Origin: Macrothele yani
Taxonomy: Eukaryota; Arthropoda; Arachnida; Araneae; Macrothelidae
Direction of reading: 5' to 3'
DNA length: 64,000 nt
Assembly: GCA_039090855.1 (NCBI GenBank)
Contig: CM077011.1
Coordinates: 32,507,501 to 32,571,500, forward strand
Made by a program: the position numbers and the translations under genes
Notes under the pieces: model-generated
What the model saw: the letters and a program-made list of their open reading frames with translations, nothing else
Told to the model about the DNA's origin: nothing
Database searches by the model: none
Shown here: positions 1 to 10,516 of the stretch, in pieces
How the letters are laid out: the number at the start of each line of letters is the position of its first letter
Numbering within the stretch: position 1 is the stretch's first letter

Positions 1-985
1 ATATTTCAGAGGCAGCTGTAAAGTAATAATACTTCAGGTACAGCGAGTAGAGGTAAAAAGTATTTTTGTTATAGAGAGTAGAGGAGAAAATATTTTAGAT
101 GCAGCTGTGAAATAAGAATATTTCAGGTACAACGAGTAGAGGTAAAAATATTTTTGACGTGGAAAGTAGTGGTGAAAATATTTTAGAGGCAACTGTAGAG
201 TAAGAATATTTCAGACGAAACCATTAGAGGTAAGCATATTTCAGATTTAGCTAGAATATTAAGAGTATTTCAGGTGCAGCGGGTAGAGGTGAAATGATTT
301 CAGATACAGAAAGTAGAGGTGGGAATATTTAAGAGAAAGTTGTATAATAAAAATATTTCAGGTGCAGCGGGTAGAGGTGAAATGATTTCAGATACAGAAA
401 GTAGAGGTGGAAATATTGAAGAGAAAGTTGTATAATAAAAATATTTCAGGTGCAGCGACCAGAGATAAAAATATTTTCGACTCACAGAGTAGAGAGGAAA
501 ATATTTCAAAGGCAGGTGTAGAGTGAGAATATTTCAGGTACGGCGAGCAAAGGTAAAATTTTTTTAGACATAGAGAAGAAAGGATAAATATTTCAGAGGT
601 AGCTGTAGAGTAAGAATATTTCAGACGGCACTATTAAAGGTACTGTAAGAATATTTCGGACTCATTAGAACAGAAATATTTCAGACACAACTGGAATAGT
701 AAGACTACGTCAGATGCAGCTAACAGAGATAAGAATATTTCAGACACAGGGAGTTGAGGTAAAAATAAGTAAGAACGTTTCAGACGGAACTAATACAGAT
801 AAGAATATATCGAACGCAGCTAGATAGTAGCAATGATATGAATATTTCAGATGCAGCTTGCAATAGTAACAATCTTTGAGATGCATCTAAGAGAGAGAAA
901 AAATATTTCAGACATAACGGGAAGAGGCGAAGAATTTTCAAACTCAGCCGGTAGTGGTAAGAATATTTCAGACACAGCTAGGAAC
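1..985. repeat. Degenerate ~30-bp minisatellite (ATATTTCAG core)
   Basis: About thirty imperfect units follow each other, each with the core AATATTTCAGA, then a variable CAGCTAG/TAGAGG stretch and a GTAAG-like end. The spacing between cores is near 30 bp but drifts, and units differ by many substitutions, so the array is old. It lies downstream of the last TRP exon seen, inside the next TRP intron or 3' region. No open frame runs through it on either strand. Confidence 0.85.
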
Positions 986-1538
986 CTCACCTACAAAAAA
1001 AGTATCTGGCTTCACTAGATGGCCGAATAAAGTACCATCTGGATGCCTAGCGCTCATGTTAAATAAAAGCTAGAAAATATACTGGAATCTAAACATTTTG
1101 GAAATTCACAGAGCTAACTGAAGTACTGATAGTTCAAAACCTTAAAACTTTACCTAAAATGAGAGTTGCAGTAAACCAACTTGCAACCCATTCAGACTAA
1201 GCCAATTATAAACTTAAAAAAAAGGTGTGTAAAACTAAATGAACGCTGTGCATGTGTGTAGTTGGTGAATTTTCTTATGGAATAACATAAAAAAAGATAT
1301 ATCAATTTTGTTTTAAACTTTTGAAAGACGTTTTCGGAAGTAGACAGATGTGGAATTCCGTAAACAAAAGCTGGTATATCATCGTCCAGGTTTTTGTCAA
1401 CGAAGCCCGAAACCGAATGTTATCAATAAATTTCAGTTTTAACGAAGTGATATTGAAATTTTGAATTGAAAGGGAATCCTCACACTAGCAGATTTTCTTA
1501 GAATTTGAAATATACGAATTTCCATTGTGGAAACTTAC
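986..1538. other. AT-rich non-coding stretch after the TRP exon
   Basis: No gene, transposon protein or tandem array is visible. On the minus strand it begins directly with the GTAAG donor of the exon at 1539-1728, so it is intronic to the TRP gene. Confidence 0.6.
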
Positions 1539-1728
1539 GTTCTTGTGGTTTTTCCAGTTCAATTTCACCAACCTTCATCCCATTTTTACGGAGTACACGC
1601 ATGAGATCGTGTTTGAAAGACTGCACTTCCTGTCTGACTTCGTTGATGTGGTCTTCGGTCACTGGACCTGTCTCAACATCTTTCTGCTGAGCTGTAACGT
1701 ATCGCCATACGAGGTTGCACATCACATT
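1539..1728 (-). CDS. TRPC-type channel, exon 6 of 6 seen: proximal C-terminal tail
   Basis: This 190-nt exon encodes 63 residues starting NVMCNLVWRYVTAQQ and running through PVTEDHINEVRQEV to KNGMKVGEIELEKP. In trp/trpl/trp-gamma proteins the same place holds the NLVxRYVT segment, the region that in TRPC channels binds calmodulin and IP3 receptor, followed by a short coiled-coil-like helix. The acceptor is CTCTAG at 1734-1729 and the donor is GTAAG at 1538-1534. It enters in phase 0, matching the previous exon (11365-11526), and leaves in phase 1, so at least one more coding exon must lie before position 1. The rest of the C-terminal tail, including any PDZ ligand, is not in the window. Confidence 0.9.
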
Positions 1729-2104
1729 CTAGAGAACGAGAAAAAGCAAAGCATACTTCCATCTTGAGTTTCAATAAATAAATTTTTACGCTATTACAAA
1801 AGTGAAATCTATGTTGACTGGAACAAAAAAGAATGCAAAAAGTTATTTTTTGTTTTCTCCTTTACTGATTCATAATTTTAGACATATCGCTGATATTGAA
1901 TATAGCTGTTCGATTCGGATTTATTCCATGGTGCTCTGAAACTTTGCAAACAGTGCGGCATCACGAACTGGGCTGTAACTGGCAGGAGCTGGAGGGAGGC
2001 AAATCCCCTTCTCCAACAAGGCAAGCAAGCCTTATGGGAGAAGGGGTTTGGGAAAATGGACCCTGGAAAATGGACATTGCTGTAAATTCTCTAATCGGTG
2101 GATT
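1729..2104. other. TRP intron sequence, nothing recognised
   Basis: A short open frame with GGAGAAGGGG-rich sequence is present around 1980-2060, with an inverted CCCTTCTCC / GGAGAAGGGG pair of about 10 bp. No family is recognised. Confidence 0.5.
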
Positions 2105-2310
2105 GTGAAATTCACCTTTGTATTTCATTACAAGCGTAAATACATATCAGCACCTCTGAACTTCACAACCCATTTGTTACACGTGCTTGCAGCTACAGTT
2201 TTCTCATTGTATGCGGAACAAATTCACTCCTGTATTTCCGCCGCGGTTTTTCGGAGATTATACACGGACAGCAGACAGGGACGAATATTCACCTTCTCTG
2301 TCGTCATCTT
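2105..2310 (-). pseudogene. Mariner transposase N-terminal relic
   Basis: The minus strand reads IRPCLLSVYNLRKTAAEIQE, a stop, then ICSAYNEKTVAAST and KWVVKFRGAD. This matches the N-terminal helix-turn-helix of mariner transposases, where the pattern is HCLLYEF..GKTAAEA...IC.AYGEGTV..ST..KWF.KFR. Only this domain is left. The frame is broken by at least one stop, and no catalytic DDE/D region or terminal repeat is visible beside it. The assignment rests on pattern recognition of a short stretch. Confidence 0.5.
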
Positions 2311-2540
2311 CGAGCTCAACTCTCCGCACGTGTGGGATGTCCGCCAATACGTCCTGTTCGATGCAGTGTTGCTGTCAGAGCGAAATTGTGGCAAAAACTT
2401 AACTGCTTCGATGTAGGTCTCATAACCACGTAGTTGAAATTTCGTCATCTTTTTCGTCACTGCAGACAACGCACCAGTTATGATTTAATATTTGCAACAT
2501 CTACATTGTTTAATAATAAGGAACTGTACACCATTTACAC

Positions 2541-3671
2541 TTAAAATAGTACTAGTGATCCGAATTTCTTGGCGTAGAATATAAATCAAAGTTTCCAAGC
2601 TTTCGCACATCAACCAGATGGCTTTTTCAAGGAAAGTAGACAGCTAACTGCAAACTGGATAATGGAACACCTCAACAATTTGAACGTGGTGACTTGACTA
2701 GACAATAAATGAATAGGTGCAAATGTGATCAGACATTCCAAGAAACGAGGTCACGTTGGTTGGGCGCGCGGTACTGTGGTAGAAAATACAGCATTATTTG
2801 AAGACTTGATTAAAAATGCGTGGCAACTCGAGAGAAACGCTATCATTGCAAGCCTCGCTGCTGGTCAAGATTTCCCAGGTTTCGCGAATGGTAGTAGATT
2901 TAGGTGTGGAGTATGAAGCTAATTTCTTTACATCTCTCCATATGGGATCGGCGAACTTGAACTTGACTTCTCTTGATAGGACAGTGGTTATTTTTTCGTC
3001 TCTTGTATCCCTTTTATGTTCGCTGATTCTAATTCCAAACGAACATTTGGTCATTCCGTGTAGTATCGCCTGGAGCCGTCCGGATATTTTAGTGGGATTG
3101 CATAAACACCTGCCTCATTGAGAAGAAGGGGGCTTGTCAATATATCTCCTAAGCATCGCATGTACAAATGCCGGAGGCCTTATAGCGACACCGAAGCTCA
3201 TCCTCCTGAGCGCGTTTTTTGAGTTGATAGGAAACTTTTGGTGTGTAGGGAATAAAGCCCAGGTAGCGAAGTTGAGTCATAGAAAGACTTACACGGCCGG
3301 TTCTGGCTTTTTCGATAAAGTTATGCATCTGGTTCGACGTATATCCTGTCTCAGTGGCTAATTCGACGATGTTTTCTAGTTCTGATTCTCGAAAACTAAC
3401 ATTAGAGGAGACGGCGAAGGCTCTTCTAATTCGGGAACGGGAGAAGGTCGTCCTGTAATCATCAGGAGAGAATGAGCTGCGAAGCATCAAGTTGGGAACG
3501 GAGGTGGGTTTATAATAGACTTCCGTACAAAGGCGATTGTCATGTGATTTTCTCACTAAGACGTTGAGATAAGGTAATGTTATAAGGTAAGCCATCTGGT
3601 TGATGTGCGAAAGCTTGGAAACTTTGATTTATATTCTACGCCAAGAAATTAGGATCACTAGTACTATTTTA
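2541..3671 (-). mobile_element. Penelope-like retroelement fragment with inverted ends
   Basis: A piece of Penelope-like element (PLE) on the minus strand is bounded by two inverted arms of about 80 bp (2541-2623 and 3591-3671), which share TACTAGTGATC, TTCTTGGCGTAGAATATAAA and AAGCTTTCGCACATCAACC. PLEs are known for LTR-like ends in tandem or inverted orientation, which fits this fold-back layout. The interior keeps the C-terminal end of the reverse transcriptase and the GIY-YIG endonuclease. The catalytic RT core is missing, so the copy is dead. Confidence 0.75.
2800..3595 (-). pseudogene. PLE reverse transcriptase C-terminus plus GIY-YIG region
   Basis: The first frame (3595 down to 3149) starts MAYLITLPYLNVLVRK and continues TEVYYKPT. 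This corresponds to the LPFLDVLV..VYRKPT strand-linker that follows the RT core of Penelope proteins. A second frame (3054 down to 2794) contains GIRISEHKRDTRDEKIT and ends SLELPRIF, matching the R.SEHKRD...LPRIW portion of the PLE GIY-YIG domain. A frame change and stop around 3150-3055 separate the two. The cysteine-containing GIY-YIG start is degraded. No intact enzyme can be made. Confidence 0.7.
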
Positions 3672-4304
3672 AATCTACGTTGTTGTTTCTGTTCGGCGGC
3701 TTAATTTATTTCCATGAAATTTACTTCAGCAATTCAGCGCCAGGACACACAATCCCCCAACAGAGATCTTCTAATGTAATTTGTTGATTGAATGCTTTGA
3801 GTTCTCATTGAGAGGAGAGTCAACTTCTCAATCAGCTGATCACCTGTGAGAATTTCTAACGCAGTTCTCACTTCAGTAGAAAAATTATTAATTGATATAC
3901 TGCGTACAGGAAAAATAAGTCATTTTTTTCAATAAGTGTATCGTTGAAGGAACTTTCTTATGGTGCTTATTAATTTCAATCGTGGAAGAATTTTGTAATT
4001 TTTTAAAACTTTTCAATAAAGAAAAAACATTTTTAGTAAAACTGTGTATAAAGAAGTTGTAAAAGTAGCTAAAAGGTCTTACGAAACGTTCTGATCGTTG
4101 TGAAAACATATTGCATATACAACTAAAAAATTTACACAGTAAAAAGAAAAATCGAATTACCTGATAAACTGAATCTCTTTCTTTTATTTTGGTTTCTTTC
4201 CTCTGAAAAGAAAAAAACAACAAAGCATAATTTTTTTATGATGCATATTTATTTTCTTTTATAATTTATTAATATTATTTTCCTTTCTGGATTTTAGTAA
4301 AAAC
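3672..4304. other. AT-rich intron stretch
   Basis: Very AT-rich, with T- and A-runs. A minus-strand open frame of 111 codons (3888-4223) is rich in F, K and S with no recognisable domain and is most likely chance. Confidence 0.5.
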
Positions 4305-4525
4305 TGTAAAAAGACCCACCATGAGGAACTCTAAAAGCTATAAGCAGTCTCCCGTCCCTAATTTTGGGACACTGGTTCCAAGGAAAGAAAGCAAACAGCA
4401 CCGTAAAACAGGTACGTCGCTTACGAGGTATGTCACTTTGTATTCCTTCTCCGGGAACTCGAAGCAAGGGCCCATCTCGGGCAATTGACCGGAAGCTAAA
4501 CTCTGACCACACTGCCACCGGGCGG
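4305..4525 (-). mobile_element. SINE-A relic
   Basis: The body motifs of the SINE-A family described at 13470 are visible but decayed: CTATAAGCAGTC, CCGTCCCTAATTTTGGGAC and ACTGGTTCCAAGGAAAG. The tRNA-like head has eroded. Confidence 0.6.
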
Positions 4526-4796
4526 CTCTGACTATTATTGTTACCACTATTTGTTACGTATTATTACAGAGGTTGATTCAGCTTAAGAAAATGATTTGTA
4601 TATAGCTCAAGATCACGAGGCCATCGGGTATGTAAGAACATGAAACGTATGCTGTTCTGTGATCCAGACAGCCAAAGAGTTCGTAACGTAACGTAACGTA
4701 ACGGGTAGAATCATAGCTCAGACTATGTCGTCACGAACTGAGTGATGGTAAAGAGACTGTAAACCGAAGAGCCAAAACATTACGACCATTTGCCTA

Positions 4797-5313
4797 ATAT
4801 CATATTGGTCCTTCACGCATCGCCAAAAAGCTGTTACCTGATATTGGTCCTTCACGTATCGACATTGGTCCTTCACGCATCGATATTGGTCCTTCACGTA
4901 TCGATATTGGTCCTGCAATATTATATTGGTCCTTCACGTATCGATATTGGTCCTTCAATATGGATATTGGTCCTTCACGTATCGATATTGGTCCTTCAAT
5001 ATCGATATTGGTCCTTTAATATGATATTGGTCCTTCACGTATCGATATTGGTCCTTCAATATGATATTGGTCCTTCACGTATCGACATTGGTCCTTCAAT
5101 ATGATATTGGTCCTTCACGCATCGATATTGGTCCTTCACGTATCGATATAGGTCCTTCAATATCGATATTGGTCCTTCACGTATCGATATTGGTCCTTCA
5201 ATATGATATTGGTCCTTCACGTATCGAAATTGGTCCTTCAATATGATATTGGTCCTTCACGTATCGATATTGGTCCTTCAATATGATATTGGTCCTTCAC
5301 GTATCGCCAAAAA
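4797..5313. repeat. Minisatellite inside Tc1 element A (GATATTGGTCCTTCA)
   Basis: More than twenty units of GATATTGGTCCTTCACGTATC (about 22 bp) alternate with a shorter form ending CAATAT (about 20 bp). Both the first unit (4831) and the last (5305) run into the same single-copy sequence, CGCCAAAAAGCTGTTACC, so the array grew by local duplication of the sequence just inside the transposon end. Units are nearly identical, so the expansion is recent relative to the decayed transposon around it. Confidence 0.95.
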
Positions 5314-5329
5314 GCTGTTACCCAGCTAG

Positions 5330-6055
5330 ACATGAACGCTACAAGATTTCTAAAAATGTTATGTGGTATCTGGTACCAACGCATTTCCAGCAGATCCTTT
5401 AACTCTTGTAAGTCACGTGGCTGAGCCACCGCAGATCGGATTTACTGTTCCAACACAAACCGCAGTTGCTCGATTGGATTAATATCTGGGGAATTTGGAG
5501 GACAGGGAAATACCTGCAAGTTTGAATCATGTTCAGCGGGAACCATTCGCGAATAATCCGAGCTGTGCGTCATGGAGGATTATTATCCTACTGAAAGGAG
5601 ATGCTACTGTAGGAGAATACCGTTGCCATGAAAGTATGGTCTACAATGATGTTTAGGTTGGTGGTAGACGTCACACTTTCCTGCACATGGATGACTGGAC
5701 TCAGGGTTTTCCAACAGAACATCGCCCAAAGCATTTCACTTCCTTCCCAGGCTTGCTTTTTCCCACCAAGCATCCTGCCGCCAACACTTCCCGAGATAAA
5801 CGACGCGTACGTACCCTGCCGCCCACATGATGCAACAGAAAACGAGATTCATCGGATGAGGCGACCTTCTTTCCAATCATTCAAGATACAGGTTTGAAGT
5901 TTCCGCGCCTATTGTAGGCGCTTCCAACGGTGAACTGAGGTTAGCATGGCGAATCGGAGCAATCCGCGGCTACGCAACCGCATTTTCAACAGGGTTTGAT
6001 GTACCGTGTGTTGTTAACACATTACTCCCGTCACCAGATTTCAAATTATCACTAG
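5330..6055 (-). pseudogene. Tc1 element A transposase, central and C-terminal part
   Basis: Reading the minus strand in changing frames gives TVHQTLLKMRLRSRG, then SSDESRFLLHHVGGRVRTR (first catalytic D) and PPNSPDINPIEQLR (the final E). These are the hallmarks of a Tc1 DDE domain. Several stops and frame shifts interrupt it. Near the end, the GTGGTATCTGGTACCA motif is shared with Tc1 element E at 36084, so the two are related. Confidence 0.7.
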
Positions 6056-6468
6056 TCTGCATGAGATCAGATGATTGAAAACTAATGTGTGTGCTTAGCT
6101 CAATTTTTCATGCTGATTCCAGAACTGGTCTTAGTTTTCTTCTATCACATACAGTTTTTGCACAATCGACCCAAGTTGATTTCGAAGATTTTTTGCTGAT
6201 AGCATTACATCTGCCAGTCAGGGGCGTTTTAGCGGGAGGCATTTCAGCTATCTCTTTTGCCAATCGTCGTCAAAGCAACGCAAGGTTACTTTTGGACTAT
6301 TGCCAACTAGCCACCTGTAGAAGAAAGACTGAAAAGAGATTTGGCAAGAATCCAAAAATAGCATTCCCGCCTGTCAGATGCTCACATTTCCAATTCAATG
6401 CTCTTTCTGTTCGGATTTACACAGCTGTTCTGAGTTGCTGTCTCTATTGTGTGGGCGTAGTCTTACAA

Positions 6469-8181
6469 TGTCGAAACGCAAGTGTGTAAATTGTCCAAAT
6501 GTGTTCTGTTACATTTGTGGAAATTATGTAGTGCTTAAGCAAAGAACGGATATCACAGACTTTGCGAAGAAAGCTTACTAAGCTTATTTTAAAGTGCATC
6601 TTGGTGATCAGGATAAGGCATGGGCACCACATAAAGTGTGCCGCTATTGTGTTGAGAGGTTAAGGTTATGGACAAAGGGAAGCAAACGTGCATGCCGTTT
6701 GCAATATCTATGGTGTGGACGGAGTCTAAAGACCACCTGAACGACTATTACTTTTGCTTAGTTAATGTTAAGGGCTGCAATTCGAAAAATAAGAACCAAT
6801 TCGAAAAATAAGGCTGCAATTCGAAAAATAAGGCCTAATGGCTGAAGGAATGCTTGTGTATCCAAGCATTCCTTCAGCCATTAATTAGGCCAGTTTCACA
6901 TGGAAAAGATCTGCCTTCCCCTCTTCCTCTAGCTGTGTTAGAGAACGTGGCGGAAGATGATGAATGTGAACGTGATGCAAGCTCCGAAGACGATAGTGAT
7001 GATGTCTACAAGCCGGAAAATGTCTCAACTCCACAACTGTTCTCCCAGAATGAACTTAATGATCTAGTAGGTGATCTGAACTTGCCTAAGGAATCTGCAG
7101 AACTACTCGGCTCCCGGTTGAAAAGTAAGAACCTTCTGGCTTCAGGAACACATTTTTCATGGTACCGACACAGAGAAAAAGAAGTACTTCCTTTTTTCTC
7201 ACAGAACGATTCCTTGGTTTACTGCAATAGCATTAATGAGTTAATGCACTTCTATGGCATTGAACATGATCCTACTCAGTGGAGACTTTTTATTGACTCT
7301 TCCAAGAGGAGTCTCAAAGGCGTGTTACTGCATAATGAGAATGTGTATGGTTCCATTCCTGAGTCCCACTCAGTTAAAATGAAAGATACATTCGAGAACA
7401 TGAAGGTACTATTAACAAATATACAGTATGAGGAACACAAATGGCTTATCTGTGGTGACTTCAAAGTAATAGGAATGCTATTAGGACAACAAGCTGGGTA
7501 CACGAAAATGCATTGCTTTCTATGTGAATGGGACAGTAAGGCAAAGCAAAGGCATTGGACAATGAGAGTTTGGCCAGAGCGGAGAAATTTTGTTCCTGGG
7601 ATTAAAAACATCCTGCATAACCCACTTGTAGAACCCCAAAAAGTATTGCTTCCACCACTACACATCAAATTGGGGTTGATGGAGCAGTTTGTAAGGGTTC
7701 TACCACAAGATGGGCCAGGCTTCAAGTACATTTCTATGAAATTTCCCTTCATCACACTAGAAAAATTGAAAGCTAGGATTTTTGTCGGCCCTCAAATAAA
7801 AAACTGATGAAGGACAAAGATTTTGAGAAAACGATGAATGAGAGAGAAAAAGACGCATGGACAGCATTCCGATCTGTAACCGAAAACTTTCTAGGGAATC
7901 ACAAAGATCCTAATTACAGAAAAATTGTTGAAACAATGTTGGAAAACTTCAAGCAGTTGGGTTGTAACATGAGTGTAAAAGTTCATTTTCTACACTCATA
8001 TATCGACTACTTTCCGGAAAATCTGGGACATTATAGTGAAGAGCGCGGTGAATGCTTTCACCAGGATATTAAGGAGATGGAAAAGAAGTACCAGGGGAGA
8101 ATGAATGAAACTATGATGGCCGACTTTTGTTGGATGTTGAAGACGGACAGTAAAGATAATGGAGGATCTGCAAGAAAGTGA
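6469..8181 (+). pseudogene. Broken gene of an uncharacterised multicopy family
   Basis: A start at 6469 gives MSKRKCVNCPNVFCYICGNY followed by WAPHKVCRYCVERL, a cysteine-rich N-terminal module (CxxC, CxxC, CxxC) that probably binds zinc. It contains a TAA stop near 6579. A frame change near 6693 leads to MVWTESKDHLNDYYFC. The long body (6854-7807) includes LVYCNSINELMHFYGI, WRLFIDSSKRSLKGVLLHN, KWLICGDFKVIGMLLG, MHCFLCEWDSKA and LLPPLHIKLGLMEQF. A one-base change in an A-run at about 7800 shifts into MKDKDFEKTMNEREKDAW (7807-8181), which holds VHFLHSYIDYFPENLG and GECFHQDI. The conserved D, C and H residues suggest an RNase-H-like or other metal-dependent enzyme, perhaps a transposase; that is inference. 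At least one stop, two or more frame changes and a local duplication show it is not functional here. Confidence 0.65.
6775..6883. repeat. Local triplication and hairpin inside the broken gene
   Basis: The phrase AATTCGAAAAATAAG occurs three times between 6779 and 6832. It is followed by a perfect inverted pair, AATGGCTGAAGGAATGCTTG and its complement, with a loop of a few bases. The second arm is the original coding sequence and the first looks like a templated inverted copy. Confidence 0.8.
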
Positions 8182-8484
8182 AAAAAAGACAGTTTGAAAA
8201 TTAATGGAACACTGTTTGCTTGTCGTTTTGTTAAAGACTAGTCACAGGTCAGTTCTTTGCAGTAATTTTAAAGTGTTTTTGTAAAAAAAAATAATCTTTG
8301 TGGGACATTGTGTTTGCATTTTTGTGCTTACATTAATTAAAATCTTGAAAACATAACTTCTTATTTTATTTAAAAACCTGACGTGATAGAGAAAAATGGA
8401 AGTCATTTCTAGAATTGGCGTCAAAAATTGATTCAGGAACAACTATTTTTAAGAAATCATTTGACAAAAAATTTTAATTTTCAG

Positions 8485-8765
8485 ACTTGGTGTATCGGCC
8501 AAATGCGCCAGAGTATCCCTTCTGTGGGCTCGTACAATACGAGATATCTTCCGCTCAACTGTAGCTTCGATGAGTCGTAGTCGGCCTACACCTTGCCGAT
8601 GGTTCGTGGGTTTTCACTCTTCGAACCACTTTTTAAAGGTAATAACCACGGCTGACCGAGAGCTCCACACAAGCCTTGTCGTCTTCGAAATGCTCTAAAC
8701 CAGCTGTCTGACATTACGATTTGGTTTTTGTGAAACTCGTTTAAATCCGCTGCCCTTCTCATCTG
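8485..8765 (-). pseudogene. Tc1 element A transposase, N-terminal part
   Basis: The minus strand shows MRRAADLNEFHKNQIVMS, VVITFKKWFEE, RQGVGRLRLIEATVERKIS and RIVRAHRRDTLAHLADT. This is the paired helix-turn-helix and GRPR-like linker of Tc1 transposases. It ends exactly where the inserted element begins, and the continuation is at 6055 and below. Confidence 0.65.
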
Positions 8766-8908
8766 AAGAACAAAAATAACACTGATTCATAAAGATCAGT
8801 ATCAGGTATTATTTATACCTTTTCACGACTTTCACACGTGGCATCGTTTACCTACAGGTGCATTAATCTGCATAAAGACAAGCTGGTCATAATGTTTCGG
8901 CTCTTCTG

Positions 8909-9650
8909 TATAAAAGTGTGAACTTATTCCACTCCAATCAAACCCGCCAAACATGGACACAAACAGATTTTAGTTACTGAGAAAGAGGACAGAGAAGAAA
9001 TTTGTGGAAACAGATCTGCAAACCAATCAGAGGTGCACCTACCAGTTATTACTGTGGCGAATCCATTTCCGAAGAATGTTTCATGTGATTTTCACAGTTT
9101 GTAAAAGAAGTTTGATGGAAATGGAAAATGGAAAATTCAGATTATGATGGAAAATGTTCCGGGTATAATTTGTGAGGGAATGTGTGGAGATATAACTTGA
9201 ACGAGCGTTAGAGACTAAAGGTTTTACAAAACACATAACAAACAGACAGCCCGTCGTATCAAATTCGATAAGCGACTGCTCGGGAAATTTTCAGAAAGCT
9301 GTGAGCCAACGTCGCCATCTATTGACGTGGAACTCAAAAACTCAATAAATAAATGTCAATAATTTCTGTATCATAAATTTCATTTCCCCCCGTCATTATT
9401 GGGGGGATTGCATCTAGTGTTTATATAACAGACAAATTAGTAAATGAAATAAAAAATATTTCATTATAACCAGTTTGAATTTTGAAAGGAAAACAAAGAT
9501 AGCAGGTGTTAGATAATTTTTAGTCTTCGTCAGCTTTTCCAGACCAGTTCTGAGGTCAGTCTTGCCGATTGGATCAGTAGATGGTGAGTACTGAAAGGAT
9601 GCAGACATTCTTAGACGGCGTATTCAGGGTGTGTTAGATAAAACACACAT
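8909..9650. other. TRP intron sequence, nothing recognised
   Basis: No protein or repeat family is recognised. A CCCCCCGTCATTATTGGGGGG inverted pair near 9385-9405 could form a small hairpin. Confidence 0.5.
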
Positions 9651-9654
9651 GTAG

Positions 9655-9985
9655 TGACATACTCTTTTTGCCAGCTCCATTGCCTACAGTGTTACAGTGT
9701 TTCTTTGCCAGTTCCATTGCCTACAGGGTTTCTTTTCCAGCTCCGTTGCCTACAGGGTTCATGTGCCAGTTCTGTTGCCTACAGGGTTTATTTGCCAGCT
9801 CCATTGCCTTCAGGGTTTCTTTGCCAGCTCCATTGCCTACATGGTTTCTTTGCCAGCTCCACTGTCTACAGGGTTTCTTTGCCAGCTCCATGCCTACAGG
9901 GTTTCTTTGCCAGCTCCATTGTCTACAGGGTTTCTTTGCTAGCTCTATTGCCTACAGGGTTTCTTTGCCAGGTCGCCTAGCGACT
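9655..9985. repeat. ~29-bp minisatellite (CTACAGGGTTTCTTTGCCAG)
   Basis: About eleven tandem units of TGCCTACAGGGTTTCTTTGC plus CAGCTCCAT differ by a few bases each. It stops 35 bp before the LTR-like segment at 10021. Open frames through it exist only because the unit lacks stop codons in one strand; they are not genes. Confidence 0.95.
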
Positions 9986-10020
9986 AGTAACCGCGACTCT
10001 TGCAAAAAGACAAATGGAAG

Positions 10021-10440
10021 TTGTGACGTATATTCTAAATTAACTTTCCTTTTTAGTTTCTTTCCCTATGTAAATCTTGAGTTTATTCTCAGTTATACTT
10101 CACTCTTAACGTGATATCTTTTCTCTCAAACGAATACTGTTGGCAACATAATTGAGGTTGAATGAACGTGACGTATGCCTGATAAGATAAGGACGAGAGA
10201 TAAAAAGGACGACTAAACTGTTGTAGGAGAGCGTTGTTAAAGAGAGCGTTGCTTGGAGAAATGTTGCAAGTTGAGCGTTGTGTTGTAGAGCGTTTTGTTA
10301 AGAGCTGTGTAGAGCTGTGTGGTGTGTGGAGTACTATGTGCTGTTATGATTTGTTATGGAAGTGCTACATCCTGAATAAAGCAACTTTTCCGTAAGTTTG
10401 CCTTCTGTTGTTTGCATGTTTCGTCTGGCCGTTAAGGTTT
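10021..10440 (+). mobile_element. LTR-like segment 1 (probable solo LTR)
   Basis: It begins TGTGACGTATATTCTAA and shares order and spacing of motifs with the segment at 21273: an ACTTTCCTTTT start, CTATGTAAAT, a TATA-like GATAAAAAGG at about 10190, GAGAGCGTT repeats, AATAAAG at 10376, then GTCTGGCCGTTA. That U3-TATA-R-polyA-U5 layout is typical of a retroviral-type LTR. No internal coding sequence lies next to it. The 3' boundary is approximate. Confidence 0.55.
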
Positions 10441-10516
10441 AATTTAGGAACTGTTTCATCTTATGGTTATGTTTTTAAAATAACGTAGAAGTACGAAAAG
10501 ACTTCTACGTCATAAA

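Larger units (their letters stand above)
6062..8483 (+). mobile_element. Unclassified 2.4-kb element inserted in Tc1 A
   Basis: Sequence from about 6062 to 8483 interrupts the Tc1 transposase reading on the other strand, so it arrived after Tc1 A. It carries a single gene-like region (6469-8181), a 5' leader and an AT-rich 3' end. Short inverted AGTCTG / CAGACT sequences lie at the two borders, but clear terminal repeats or a target duplication could not be established by eye. I do not recognise the superfamily. The encoded protein belongs to a type seen in many arthropod and cnidarian genomes as uncharacterised multicopy genes. Confidence 0.55.
4762..8908 (-). mobile_element. Tc1-like element A, split by a 2.4-kb insertion
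   Basis: Terminal inverted repeats match at both ends: ACCGAAGAGCCAAAACATTA at the left and, reverse-complemented, CAGAAGAGCCGAAACATTAT at the right, each next to a TA. The minus-strand transposase is in two pieces. The N-terminal third is at 8485-8765 and the rest at 5330-6055, with an unrelated element between them. A minisatellite grown from the element's own subterminal sequence sits at 4797-5313. The whole copy is heavily mutated. Confidence 0.7.

Noticed and set aside
1..985. ATATTTCAG repeats as serial splice acceptors
   Set aside because: They resemble acceptors only on the plus strand, while the TRP gene is on the minus strand. No open frames follow them.
3888..4223. 111-codon minus-strand frame as a gene
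   Set aside because: Low-complexity F/K/S composition in AT-rich DNA, no domain and no splice or promoter support.
4790..5246. Open frames in the GATATTGGTCC array
   Set aside because: Repeat-derived frames on both strands within a minisatellite, not genes.
9655..9985. Overlapping open frames of 80-148 codons suggesting a repetitive protein
   Set aside because: All arise from a stop-free 29-bp tandem unit, and three frames are open at once. No start context or conserved sequence.
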